From JAICLK01 sp963810525 (GTDB taxonomy: Bacteria > Patescibacteriota > Saccharimonadia > Saccharimonadales > UBA4665): DNA of 64,000 bases. A program made the position numbers and the translations under genes. Position 1 is the stretch's first letter. Each line of letters starts with the position of its first letter. The stretch is taken from assembly GCA_963810525.1 (NCBI GenBank), contig CAWENB010000003.1:186001-250000 (forward strand), read 5' to 3'. Of this stretch, positions 32,740 to 41,594 are shown piece by piece. The notes under the pieces are model-generated. The model searched no databases. It was given only the letters and a program-made list of their open reading frames with translations, and was not told the DNA's origin.

Positions 32740-34035
32740 ATGCACATTTTCTTCTCCGGCATTGGCGGTACCGCCATCGGACCGCTGGCCATGATTGCCC
32801 GGCAGGCCGGATACGACGTTTCCGGGTCGGACAAGCAGGATTCGCAGTATATTCAGTACCTGAAGAAGCATGCCCTGGACGCGATTCATATCAGTCAAAC
32901 ATACGAGGCCATCGCCAAAGTCCACGCCGCGCATCCTATCGATTGGTACGTGTATTCTTCGTCGGTCGCCATCGAAAACCCGGACGCGCCGGAGTTCACC
33001 TTTTGCCGCGAACACGGCATTAAGATGAGCAAGCGCGACGAACTGCTCAACCTGATACTGCAGGAGAAAAATCTGAAACTCATCGCTATCGCCGGTACGC
33101 ACGGCAAGACCACCACGACCGCGATGGCGATTTGGCTGTTCAAACAGCTCGGTCTTCCGGTGAGTTATTCGGTCGGCGCCAAAATCAGCTTCGGCGACAT
33201 GGGGCACTACGAGCCGGACAGTGAGTATTTCGTGTACGAGGCCGATGAATTTGACCGTAACTTTCTGTCGTTCGAGCCGTATTTAAGCATTATCAGCGGC
33301 GTGTCATACGACCACCACGAAATTTTTCCGACGCGCGAAGATTACCAGCAAGCTTTCCGGGAGTTTATATCGCAAAGTTCGAAAACGATATTATGGCAAG
33401 AAGATAATAGCTACCTCGGGCTCGAAGCCGTCCCGCACCTTCTGGTACTGTCGAGCGATGACCCGCGGATTGGACATCTGAAACTAGCCGGCCGCTATAA
33501 CCGCCTCGATGCCTGGCTGGTCGTACGGGCACTACATAAACTTACCGGCAAACCGTTTGAAGATCTGGAAACACTAATAGACAACTTTCCTGGCACGCAG
33601 CGGCGCATGGAGCAGATTATCCCGAACCTGTACAGCGACTACGCGCACACGCCCGAAAAAATCCGGGGCGCCATGAGCGTGGCGCTGGAAACGGCGGCGG
33701 TCAAGAACCAGGCCGTAGTAGTCGTGTACGAACCGCTCACCAACCGTCGGCAGCATTATATGATAAACGATTACAAGGATTGCTTCGCCGGTGCGGCGCA
33801 AGTCTATTGGCTGCCGAGCTACCTGGCGCGAGAAGACCCTGATATGCGCGTTATTCCGCCCGAGGAACTCATCGCCCGCTTGAGTGATCCGAGTCTTGCC
33901 GTGCCGGCCGACCGCGACAGCAGCCTCAAGCGAACCATCGTGGCACACCTTGCCAAAGGCGACCTGGTGGTCGGCATAGCTGGCGGCGGCGGCAATTCCC
34001 TTGACGAATGGCTACGGAAGGAATTCACGGCATGA
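32740..34035 (+). CDS. murC: UDP-N-acetylmuramate-alanine ligase-type Mur ligase
   Basis: 431 residues. The N-terminal Rossmann domain starts HIFFSGIGGTAIGPLAMIA and includes YDVSGSDKQDS. The ATP-binding central domain has the P-loop GTHGKTTTT (119-127) and EADEFDRNFL. The C-terminal domain has AGRYNRLDAW and YSDYAHTPEKIRG. It adds the first amino acid to UDP-MurNAc in peptidoglycan synthesis in the cytoplasm; Mpl (tripeptide recycling) is a less likely alternative. ATG 32740 was chosen because it lies 7 nt after a -10 box and gives the canonical start. An upstream in-frame extension of 55 codons crosses the promoter. The stop overlaps the next ATG (ATGA). Confidence 0.85.
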   Translation: MHIFFSGIGGTAIGPLAMIARQAGYDVSGSDKQDSQYIQYLKKHALDAIHISQTYEAIAKVHAAHPIDWYVYSSSVAIENPDAPEFTFCREHGIKMSKRDELLNLILQEKNLKLIAIAGTHGKTTTTAMAIWLFKQLGLPVSYSVGAKISFGDMGHYEPDSEYFVYEADEFDRNFLSFEPYLSIISGVSYDHHEIFPTREDYQQAFREFISQSSKTILWQEDNSYLGLEAVPHLLVLSSDDPRIGHLKLAGRYNRLDAWLVVRALHKLTGKPFEDLETLIDNFPGTQRRMEQIIPNLYSDYAHTPEKIRGAMSVALETAAVKNQAVVVVYEPLTNRRQHYMINDYKDCFAGAAQVYWLPSYLAREDPDMRVIPPEELIARLSDPSLAVPADRDSSLKRTIVAHLAKGDLVVGIAGGGGNSLDEWLRKEFTA

Positions 34036-34789
34036 AATTAATCCAGCTGAACATCTGGCAGGGCCGGTTACTGCGGCAAGTACTGAAGTTCCTTGAGCAG
34101 GAGCGGCCGGACTTTTTGTGCATGCAGGAAGTGTACAGTAGCGAAATCCACACTATGACGCACGATTTCTTCGGCAGCTTCGAGGCGATTTGTGCGCTGC
34201 TCCCCGGCTATCACGCCTATTTTTCCCCTAGCTTCGGGCTAACGGTCTTTGACCAAAAAGTCCGGTACGGCAACGCCCTGCTCAGCCGTTTTCCGTTAAC
34301 CGATTCGCAGACGATATATACCAACGCACAGTTCCGCATAATCCAATCAGCCGCCGAATTCGCGGCATGCGAAGGGCAATTGCAGCCGTACAATCTGCAG
34401 CGCGTCGTGGTCGATGTCGGCGGCGGCAAATCGTTCTGTCTCATCAATCACCACGGTTACTGGGAACCAGACCGGATGGGTTCGGAAATCTCGGTGCGAA
34501 AAATGGAGCAGGTCTCGAAGGTCATTAAGGCTTCCCCCGGCCGCTGGTGTTCGTAGGTGACCTGAACGTCGTACCGGAAAGTCCGGCCATGCAGCCGATC
34601 CGGGCATTGCTGCGTGATCTCACTCAGGAGTATCATCTTCAGTCAACACTGAGCGAGCTCGGCAAGGTCAAGGGCGTGGCGTGCGACCACATCAGTATTT
34701 CCGACGGCATTGCGGTGCATGCATTCAGCGAAGGCGAATCGCTGGAATCCGACCATCTGCCGCTCATCATGGAATTCGACGTAAATTAA
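34032..34789 (+). pseudogene. Endonuclease/exonuclease/phosphatase (EEP)-family protein, frameshifted
   Basis: The first frame (34032-34556) carries the EEP motifs LIQLNIWQG, FLCMQEVYS and INHHGYWEPD. The second frame (ending 34789) carries VFVGDLNVVPES and ESDHLPLIMEFD. Together they give all catalytic residues (N, E, H, D/N, DH) and a normal length of about 250 residues. The frame is lost at a CCCCC run near 34535; one additional C restores it. EEP proteins hydrolyse phosphodiesters of DNA, lipids or sugars. The gene is coupled to murC by ATGA. The frameshift may be a sequencing artefact, decay, or phase variation at the C tract. Confidence 0.75.
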
Positions 34790-36807
34790 GTGGCGATGAC
34801 GGCGATCGCCAGGATGACGGCGATAGTCGCCCAGGTCCAGGGATTTTTGAGCTGGGATTGCAAAGCAGGTTTTTTCTGTGGTGGAACCGGCTGGACAAAC
34901 CGTGGCGCGGGCGCCTGTGCCTGCGCCGCATCTGTCGGCTGCGGCAGGCTCGGCGTTGTCACTATATCTTGCGATGTGTTGCCCCCGCCGGTACCCGGGC
35001 GAAGCTGATAGTCGGCATCCGCTGCCTGATCCGGCAAGCGTTCATGGCGCATTTCCCGCTGCAGTTCGGTAACTTCACCTGCTGTACCAGTGCCGACCAG
35101 CCCCTCGTCCCGCAGTTCGGGGTTGCGTTTGATGGCGCGGCCGAGTTCACGGCTGTGTTTGAGCCGATGCGCTAGCTCCTCATTGCTTAAACTGCGTACC
35201 TGCTCGTGCATTGCCCCCGCCCGGGCAGCCAGTTCGGCGGCGGCCGTGCCGCTGATCAGTCCGATTCCTACCGTCTTTTCTGCTGCTGCCGGACTATGCT
35301 CGACCATCTTGACTGTCCGCTCAGCCGTTTTATGTGCGACCGCCTGGTGCACCGGACGGTCGGCAACCTCAGGCGTGTTGTGTAAGTGGTCCAGTTGGTG
35401 CTGAGTCTCCAGGCGTGCCTGGCGCTCCCGTTCTAAGCTCTTATTGGTTTGCTGCAGGTTTTTATTGAGCGCTTTTATGGCTTTCTTGTCTTTCTTGAAC
35501 CGATGGCGCGCCCACAGGTGATCGGCGACCAGCCCGAGTCCGAGTACGCCAATCGCGCCGGCCAGCCCCATTTCGCGTGCGGTGTGTCTGAGCGAATCAA
35601 GCCGTTGCCGCGCTTCCAGCGCGCTCACACCGGCGAGTGTCGCCGGATTGAGCAGATTGCCCGCGGTCGCCCACGGATTATTGGGAAAGTTCGGATTCGA
35701 TGCATTGTTGGCGTTACCGGCATTGCCGAAGTTGGGCGACCAATTCGGACCATTATGCCAATTGCCGCCGTTCGCAGTCGGCGGATTGGGCGGTTTGTTA
35801 GCGCCGCCGCTCGCGTCATCCGGCGGTTCACCCGGCTCCCGCTCATAAAAGCGCGTCGGGCCGCCATCAACGTCCTCGCCGAAGTTGTGCCGTACAATGT
35901 CATTAAAACCATCATCCGTTGCCGCCAGTTCCGGCACGCTCAGCTCCGGGTGTTCGCGCTGCACCCAATCGGTGAAACTTTCCGGCTCGGCTCCGTCCTC
36001 GAGCACGCCGGTTGCCTCGGGCAACTGCATATCGGCCAAGTCGGCCATTTCGGGCGCGGCCGCAATGTCAGCAAAGGCCGTTTCGGTTTCCGGGAGCTGG
36101 TGCGGATTTTGCTCGGCCGGCGGTCCGATCGGCTCGCTTAACGCCTCTGCCTCGTTGCGTGCTTCTTCAACCAGTGCAGCTTCGAGCTGGGACCGAAGCG
36201 ATTCGGCGTCGGAAGCTTCTCCTGGCGACGTTTCGGCTTCGGGCAGTTCAATGGCCGCATCTTCCGAAACCTCGTTCGACGCACCAGATGTGCCCGGCTC
36301 GGTCTCAGCCGCTCCGCGTTCTTGCTCGATCGTACGATCACCCGCTTTTTCGCCGGCATCGGTCACTCCGACGTCTTTCAGCCACTGTGAGCTTTCGATA
36401 AGCGTTTGCCCGTCAGGGCTGATACTGCCTACCCGGTCTTTTTTCGGGTCCCCGCGATAATTCTTTGGCTTGACTTCGGTGGTTTTCTTGCCACCAGCTT
36501 CACTCCCATCATCACTTGAGTCATCACGTTCTTCCTCGTGCCGGCGCACGGCCTCATGCCTCAGCACCTGCTCGGCCGCCGTTGCCGCAGCCCGGGAGTG
36601 CAGTTCGGTGGCCGATAGTCCTGTCTTGTGTTCCTGTTCCGATTTGATCGCTTCGCCGAGCGGGCGCGGGTGCGGGCCATCGCCGAACCGGAACGGCGTG
36701 TCACCGCCCACCTTCTGTATAATCGGCCGGTAGCTGCCGCTACCCGACCCCTTTTTCCCGCTGTCGGAACCAAATTCAGAACTATGCCCAGGATACGTTT
36801 CTGCCAT
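34786..36807 (-). CDS. Large acidic, disordered, tail-anchored protein
   Basis: 673 residues. The first half is strongly acidic and Glu/Ala/Pro-rich (about 60-330), with no clear fold. An Asn/Gly/Pro/Trp-rich patch follows (about 340-385). Then comes a probable membrane helix (GLAGAIGVLGLGLVADHLWA), a charged coiled coil (KKAIKALNKNLQQTNKSLER), a helical segment with VRSLSNEELAHRLKHSRE, and a C-terminal hydrophobic anchor (WTWATIAVILAIAVIAT). The start follows AAGGA. I do not recognise it; a scaffold or envelope-spacing role is only a guess. Its stop overlaps that of the EEP gene by 4 bp. Confidence 0.6.
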   Translation of the reverse strand: MAETYPGHSSEFGSDSGKKGSGSGSYRPIIQKVGGDTPFRFGDGPHPRPLGEAIKSEQEHKTGLSATELHSRAAATAAEQVLRHEAVRRHEEERDDSSDDGSEAGGKKTTEVKPKNYRGDPKKDRVGSISPDGQTLIESSQWLKDVGVTDAGEKAGDRTIEQERGAAETEPGTSGASNEVSEDAAIELPEAETSPGEASDAESLRSQLEAALVEEARNEAEALSEPIGPPAEQNPHQLPETETAFADIAAAPEMADLADMQLPEATGVLEDGAEPESFTDWVQREHPELSVPELAATDDGFNDIVRHNFGEDVDGGPTRFYEREPGEPPDDASGGANKPPNPPTANGGNWHNGPNWSPNFGNAGNANNASNPNFPNNPWATAGNLLNPATLAGVSALEARQRLDSLRHTAREMGLAGAIGVLGLGLVADHLWARHRFKKDKKAIKALNKNLQQTNKSLERERQARLETQHQLDHLHNTPEVADRPVHQAVAHKTAERTVKMVEHSPAAAEKTVGIGLISGTAAAELAARAGAMHEQVRSLSNEELAHRLKHSRELGRAIKRNPELRDEGLVGTGTAGEVTELQREMRHERLPDQAADADYQLRPGTGGGNTSQDIVTTPSLPQPTDAAQAQAPAPRFVQPVPPQKKPALQSQLKNPWTWATIAVILAIAVIAT

Positions 36808-36896
36808 GTTTTCCTTGCTGCTTCTTACTCCTAAGCATTATAGCCTCATCCGGACATCTGCCAAATTCCGCAATCAGACGATGACGACATGAAAAG

Positions 36897-37463
36897 TTAG
36901 TCGATTTTGACGGCGCCCTGGCGGATAATATCGATTGCATCGTCAATTACCCGGATAATGGTGGACGGTGGGCGGCCCGATAGATCGCCGCCATCGGCAT
37001 AGAAGTCAACCTGTTCACCGAAGTATGCCTGCGCTTCCTGGACCGTTGTAGCCGTCGGCCTACCCGGCCGGTTGGCGCTGCTCGTGAGCAGCGGTCCGGT
37101 TTGCTCGAGCAGCTTGAGCAGCGTGTCGTCAGCCGGAATACGGAAAGCCTGGCGGCCCGTACCCTGATGCAAATATTCAATCTGGTGCGGCGTTTCCACG
37201 CTGACTGCCCCCGGCCAAAAGCGCTCGACCGCCTTCAGATAGCGCCGCTTTACACCCAAGCCAACCAGCTGGTCGATGCTTGCCGCCACCACCGTACCCG
37301 GCTTGTGCTCGCGGTGCTTGAGCGCATACAAACGCTTGGTCGCTTCCGGATTAGCTGCCGAACATACCAGCCCGTAGACGGTATCCGTCGGCAGCACGCC
37401 AACACCGCCGCTTTTGAGGGCGGCAATCACCGCCTCATCCAGTAATGAGTTCAATACCTTCAT
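36897..37463 (-). CDS. tsaC: L-threonylcarbamoyladenylate synthase
   Basis: 188 residues of the Sua5/YciO/YrdC family. The start VLPTDTVYGLVCSA, the KRLYALKHREHKPG motif (Lys/Arg binding of ATP), VSVETPH, FRIPADDTLLKLL and LLTSSANRPGRPTA are all conserved. It makes threonylcarbamoyl-AMP from Thr, bicarbonate and ATP for the t6A37 modification of ANN-decoding tRNAs. It lacks the C-terminal Sua5 domain. The other t6A genes (tsaB, tsaD, tsaE) are not in the window. The start is ATG 37461-37463, with TATAAT 12 nt upstream. Confidence 0.9.
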   Translation of the reverse strand: MKVLNSLLDEAVIAALKSGGVGVLPTDTVYGLVCSAANPEATKRLYALKHREHKPGTVVAASIDQLVGLGVKRRYLKAVERFWPGAVSVETPHQIEYLHQGTGRQAFRIPADDTLLKLLEQTGPLLTSSANRPGRPTATTVQEAQAYFGEQVDFYADGGDLSGRPPSTIIRVIDDAIDIIRQGAVKID

Positions 37464-37516
37464 ACTTAGGCCGATATTATACAAACAAAGCAGTCACAAT
37501 AAAAGTGGCTATGCTT

Positions 37517-37909
37517 TTACTTTTTCATGAATGCCAGGATCGCAACGATGATCAGTACCACCACGATCACCACGGCCAGCATAATGACCTTCGATGATGC
37601 ATTGTGCGGCGGCTTGATAGCGGGTGGCTGGCTGACCGGTGCGGGCGTAGCCGCCGGAATCGTGGGGGCTGCCGGATCGACCGGTACCGGTGCGGGTGTC
37701 GGAGCCGGTGTTGGTGTGGCGGCGGGATCGGCCGCCGGTGCTGATTCGGTAACCGGTTCCGCAGCTACCGGACCCGCCGGCTGCGGAGCCGCGGGCGTTT
37801 CGGGAACTGGCGAAGACTGTTCGCCCGATTGCGGAGCAGGGTTATCGCCGGCCGGCTGATCGGCGTTTGTCCCGGCTGGCTGCGGATCTGGCTTGTTGGA
37901 TTCTTCCAT
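37517..37909 (-). CDS. Proline/alanine-rich tail-anchored protein
   Basis: 130 residues. The first 100 are low complexity, dominated by Pro, Ala, Gln, Thr and Glu. A single C-terminal helix (VIMLAVVIVVVLIIVAILAF) ends in MKK. Without a signal sequence this implies a cytoplasmic, disordered domain tethered to the membrane, although the opposite orientation cannot be excluded. The start follows AAGGAAAA. It resembles the larger tail-anchored protein 0.7 kb away in overall design, though not in sequence. Function unknown. Confidence 0.6.
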   Translation of the reverse strand: MEESNKPDPQPAGTNADQPAGDNPAPQSGEQSSPVPETPAAPQPAGPVAAEPVTESAPAADPAATPTPAPTPAPVPVDPAAPTIPAATPAPVSQPPAIKPPHNASSKVIMLAVVIVVVLIIVAILAFMKK

Positions 37910-37970
37910 ACGAATTTTCCTTTTTATCTTAGCTGTTTATGCTTATGTTACATTCTAGCATGACTCCACT

Positions 37971-38879
37971 TTAGGCGGAAAGCGCGAAGGTATCGTCACT
38001 CCTAATATGCACCATGCCTTCACGCACCAAATCCGCCAGTACGTCGTCCAGCCGCGCATCACCAGCTTCAGCGTCCAGTTCGACCTTAGACTGCGGGCGA
38101 GCAAGCAGCTCACGGATAATACGGCCGCGCAGTTGGCGCCGTGATCCGGCAAACTTTGATTGCCTGGCGTAAGTTTTGCTGGCCCGGTTCAAATTGCCGA
38201 CGGTCAGCTTGAGAAAGCTGCCATAATCCATTAAGGCCCAGTACCACGCGCGAGACAGACCTGACGATTTTTCTTTTCGTCGCGCTCGGAAGACATCTGA
38301 GCCGCTGTGTTGCGCTAACCGCTCCCGCTCTTTTTCCGCAACACCCGGGAACGATGCTGCTACGAACCCCAGGATGTCTTTGTCGGGAATGTCGGTTTGG
38401 TCTTTGAAGAAATGATGGATGAACACGGTGCGGATGTTGGTTTCTATAAATACCACCGGTTGATCATAGGCATAGGCCATTATAGCTCCGGCCGTATTCG
38501 GGCCGATGCCTGGCAGACTTTCAAGTTGCTGGCGTTCGGAAGGAAATATGCCATCGAATTCATGCATGATTTTTTGGGCGGCGCTCAAAAGGAATATTGC
38601 GCGCCGGTTGTAGCCCAAGCCGCTCCATACGGCCAACACCTCACCAAGATTTGACTTCGCCAACGCTGCGACACTTGGAAAGCGATGCAGAAATTCTTGG
38701 TACTTCGGGACCACCCGTCGGACCTGTGTCTGTTGCAGCATTATCTCGCTCACCAGGATGTTGTACGGGTTAAACGAACCGTCCGGTTCCGGCAAACGCC
38801 ACGGCAAATCGTGCCTCCCGCGCTCACAGTAGAATTTCCACACCGTATCCCGAAATTCGGTTATCTCACAATTTTCCAT
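37971..38879 (-). CDS. mutY: MutY-like A/G-specific adenine glycosylase lacking the Fe-S cluster
   Basis: 302 residues. The HhH-GPD core has LPWRLPEPDG, the catalytic Glu in SEIMLQQTQV (E45), SGLGYNRRA, and the helix-hairpin-helix SLPGIGPNTAGAIMAYA. The usual catalytic 'DGN/DTN' Asp is replaced by Glu (FIETNIRTVF, E146). The four cysteines of the [4Fe-4S] loop that should follow the MDYG segment are absent. The C-terminus is a winged-helix-like segment (DDVLADLVREGMVHI) and not the 8-oxoG-recognising Nudix-like domain. It should still remove mispaired adenine, but details may differ. ATG 8 nt after TATAAT. Confidence 0.82.
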   Translation of the reverse strand: MENCEITEFRDTVWKFYCERGRHDLPWRLPEPDGSFNPYNILVSEIMLQQTQVRRVVPKYQEFLHRFPSVAALAKSNLGEVLAVWSGLGYNRRAIFLLSAAQKIMHEFDGIFPSERQQLESLPGIGPNTAGAIMAYAYDQPVVFIETNIRTVFIHHFFKDQTDIPDKDILGFVAASFPGVAEKERERLAQHSGSDVFRARRKEKSSGLSRAWYWALMDYGSFLKLTVGNLNRASKTYARQSKFAGSRRQLRGRIIRELLARPQSKVELDAEAGDARLDDVLADLVREGMVHIRSDDTFALSA

Positions 38880-38926
38880 TATGGAAAATTATACAAGATC
38901 AAAGCGGAGCTTCTGCGACCTGATGA

Positions 38927-40783
38927 CTACTGGCCACCGTAACCGCCGCCGTAACCATAAAGACTTTGAGATGGTTTGTAGTAGTCGGAGATTTTGAGTG
39001 CCGAGCCGCCGCCGGCCGGCATAACGTACAGTTCGCTGCCGTTCTTTTCAACCAAAAGGTAGTCGTCGGTATACCAGCCATACGGGATATAATCGCTCGG
39101 GCTCGCGACTTGATTGCTTCCGCCGCCATTGACATCACCGACCAGCAGTGTGTTCTTGCCGTCGCGCTGCTCGCTCCAAAACGTCTGGCTGCCTGACGGT
39201 GACTCCAAGTAAGTCGCATGGTTTTGCTGCGTCTGGGTGAAAGTTTCGTTGGTAATGGTGTTGCTCTGGGTGACCGCACCGTTCAGGTATTCGTAATATA
39301 CGTCGTTTAGACCGTTGTTATACGTTTCCGCCTCGAAATAGATATCGTCCGGCTTATTAGCGGCTGAGAATAAGTTTAGGTAACCGCCGTTGGCCGGCGT
39401 ACTGATACTTTTGAGTACCTGCTTATTGCTGCCATCCGGTGATATGCTCATGATTTGATCCTGCATGCCGGACAGCTTTAGACTGCCGCCATATAAATCA
39501 GTGCCATTCGGTCCATTCCACTGCTTGGAATATAGTATGCTGTTGCCGGTAAGATACACTCCCGGTTGCGTCCCATAGTTCGTTCCGATAGATTGTGATA
39601 TATAATCCGCCGACGTACCTTGCGCCGATGTTTGGTCAAGCACCGCCGTGTCGCCCGTCTCTGCATCATAACTTTTAAGCGCCGACTGGTTTGGTTGCCA
39701 AGCCTGCACGTCCGTGCGGTCAATCAGGTACACGAAGTAGTGGCCGCTCCAACCAAGCGGCGTGAACGTTGCTGCGTCCTCGGCAATGGTCGTAACCTGA
39801 TTATTGCTCGTGTTAATGAGGAAAAGCTTGGCATTTTGGCCGCCGTCGCGTTTACTCAGCAGCGCCAGATACTTCCAGTCGCGCGAGGCCAGCAATACTG
39901 TGTTGTTCGGGTCCTCGCTGCCGGTTCCGGCGAGCACGGTCTGGCGACCGGTGCCGTCCAGGTTGGTCGACACCACGTCAATGTTGCCGCTCAGATTTGA
40001 AAGGAAGTACACCCGACCGGACGGTGTGAGCTTGAATGTGTTGGCGGCCACCGGCTGGCTGGTGACTTGAATGCCGGCAGACAGATCGTTATAGCCGCCT
40101 GCCGTCACGGCTGCCAATCGTGTGGCGGAACCGGTCGGCAACACGATGGTCGCCTTGCCGGCCAGATCGGTTTTAGCTTCGGTGTCGAGCACGCTTATCT
40201 CTGCGTTTTGGATCGGCTTGCCGTTTATCTGGTTCACGACAATAATCGGCACCTGGCGTCCGGTTGCAATCAAATGAATGGCCCGCACATTGGCGCTTTT
40301 GTGGGTTACGCCAACGAATACGTTCTCTGAAAACGAACGGTAATACTGCTTACTGACCGTCAGCGTGCCGCTACCGACCTTAAGCGTAAAGAAGGCACCG
40401 CCGACGTCATCGGTCACGTGCGTGGTACCGTCGAGTGTTACCCGCGCCCCGCTGACCGGCGTGTCGGTCTTGCTGTCCCATACCACGACAGCGAATTGGC
40501 GCTTTACCCCGGCGGCGGCCAGCAGCGGATAACGCGTTGCCGGCACGACGGAAATAATGCCGACGATACTCAGGAACGTGAGCGGCAGTGTCCATTTCTT
40601 TTTACGCCAGTAGCCCGCGAAGAACCGCTTGATCTTCCCCGGTTCGGCCGGTTCGCCGTCACGCATAACGCGCTCGGTGTCACCCAACCCGGTATCGTAC
40701 TCAACCGAATCTTTTTCTTTTTCGTTCGTCCCATCGTCCGCTTTATCGGATTCGACAGGTTCGGCGTCGTCTTTGTGTGACAT
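38927..40783 (-). CDS. Membrane-anchored protein with CarboxypepD_reg-like and TolB-like beta-propeller domains
   Basis: 618 residues. An acidic cytoplasmic N-terminus (about 1-50) leads to one transmembrane helix (LTFLSIVGIISVVPATRY). Next are two carboxypeptidase-regulatory-like repeats (AVVVWDSKTDTPVSGARVTL and IIVVNQINGKPIQNAEISVL). A beta-propeller of TolB/WD40-like blades fills the rest (VYFLSNLSGNIDVVSTNLDG, LYGGSLKLSGMQDQIMSISPDGS-type repeats). The C-terminus is Gly/Tyr-rich. It is probably an extracytoplasmic binding or scaffold protein. The start follows AGGAAA. Confidence 0.7.
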   Translation of the reverse strand: MSHKDDAEPVESDKADDGTNEKEKDSVEYDTGLGDTERVMRDGEPAEPGKIKRFFAGYWRKKKWTLPLTFLSIVGIISVVPATRYPLLAAAGVKRQFAVVVWDSKTDTPVSGARVTLDGTTHVTDDVGGAFFTLKVGSGTLTVSKQYYRSFSENVFVGVTHKSANVRAIHLIATGRQVPIIVVNQINGKPIQNAEISVLDTEAKTDLAGKATIVLPTGSATRLAAVTAGGYNDLSAGIQVTSQPVAANTFKLTPSGRVYFLSNLSGNIDVVSTNLDGTGRQTVLAGTGSEDPNNTVLLASRDWKYLALLSKRDGGQNAKLFLINTSNNQVTTIAEDAATFTPLGWSGHYFVYLIDRTDVQAWQPNQSALKSYDAETGDTAVLDQTSAQGTSADYISQSIGTNYGTQPGVYLTGNSILYSKQWNGPNGTDLYGGSLKLSGMQDQIMSISPDGSNKQVLKSISTPANGGYLNLFSAANKPDDIYFEAETYNNGLNDVYYEYLNGAVTQSNTITNETFTQTQQNHATYLESPSGSQTFWSEQRDGKNTLLVGDVNGGGSNQVASPSDYIPYGWYTDDYLLVEKNGSELYVMPAGGGSALKISDYYKPSQSLYGYGGGYGGQ

Positions 40784-40869
40784 TATATTTCCTGTATCTA
40801 GCAGTCTAGCAGAAAATCCTTATACGCTACTAGTACAAAAATGATCGGCTAGTGTCCTACAATAAGTGT

Positions 40870-41511
40870 ATGATTAGCGTCCTGGATGAAACCGTGGCCC
40901 ACCGGGCAGCCGAGCATTTGGCAAAAGCCGACCCGTCATTGGCGCCGGTCATCGCACTGTTCGGACCGTGCCCCATCAGGCCACACGAAAACTATTACTG
41001 GGAGTTAATTGATGCCATCATCAGCCAACAGCTGAGCGTGAAAGCGGCCGCGGCAATCGAAAAACGGTTCCAGGACCTGTGCGGCAGCGAAAGTCCGGAA
41101 CCTAGGGTCATACTGGAAAAATCTATCGAGGAATTTCGTGCCATCGGCTTGAGCCGGCCCAAAGCCGCCTACATCCGCGACCTGGCCTGCCACGTACTCG
41201 ATGGCGCATTAAAGTTTGATCGTTTCAACGAGTTAAGCAATGAAGAAATTGCACTCGAACTGACGGCCGTAAAAGGCATCGGCGAGTGGACGGCGCACAT
41301 GTTTTTGATGTTCTGCATGGGCCGGGCCGACGTGCTGGCACCCGGCGATCTCGGTATCAGAAATGCCATTAAAAAACTCTACGGCCTAAAAGAAACGCCA
41401 GCCCCCGAACAGGTAGTACGGCGTGCCCGACGTAACCATTGGCACCCATATGAATCCGTCGCCTGCTGGTATCTCTGGCAATCGCTCGAGAATACGCCGG
41501 CTTTAGGCTGA
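40870..41511 (+). CDS. AlkA-type DNA-3-methyladenine glycosylase
   Basis: 213 residues of the HhH-GPD superfamily. The segment WELIDAIISQQLSVKAA is typical of AlkA-like enzymes. The HhH motif and catalytic Asp follow in LTAVKGIGEWTAHMFLMF and RADVLAPGDLGIR (D of 'PGDLG'). It excises alkylated bases from DNA; the short length matches the single-domain subgroup. I start at ATG 40870, which lies 6 nt after TACAAT (40858-40863); a GTG six codons upstream overlaps the promoter. A terminator-like hairpin follows the stop. Confidence 0.88.
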   Translation: MISVLDETVAHRAAEHLAKADPSLAPVIALFGPCPIRPHENYYWELIDAIISQQLSVKAAAAIEKRFQDLCGSESPEPRVILEKSIEEFRAIGLSRPKAAYIRDLACHVLDGALKFDRFNELSNEEIALELTAVKGIGEWTAHMFLMFCMGRADVLAPGDLGIRNAIKKLYGLKETPAPEQVVRRARRNHWHPYESVACWYLWQSLENTPALG

Positions 41512-41520
41512 TGCGCTGGC

Positions 41521-41540
41521 TGCCGGAGCGGCGGCATTTT
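41521..41540 (+). terminator. Short hairpin with T run after the AlkA-type gene
   Basis: TGCCG (41521-41525) pairs with CGGCA (41532-41536) across a 6-nt loop, followed by TTTT. It begins 10 bp after the stop codon. A weak but well-placed terminator. Confidence 0.5.
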
Positions 41541-41594
41541 CTCCGCTCTTGCAGTTTGCTATACTTTAAGAAGTAAGTCATTTTAAGATTAGAT

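Noticed and set aside
34525..34560. Programmed -1 frameshift in the EEP gene
   Set aside because: The site lacks a classic X-XXY-YYZ slippery heptamer and I see no stimulatory hairpin; an indel is simpler.
41560..41594. TTAAG pair upstream of the 41595 gene as a second site for the response regulator
   Set aside because: The copies are 17 bp apart, not 11 or 22, so they would lie on different helix faces.
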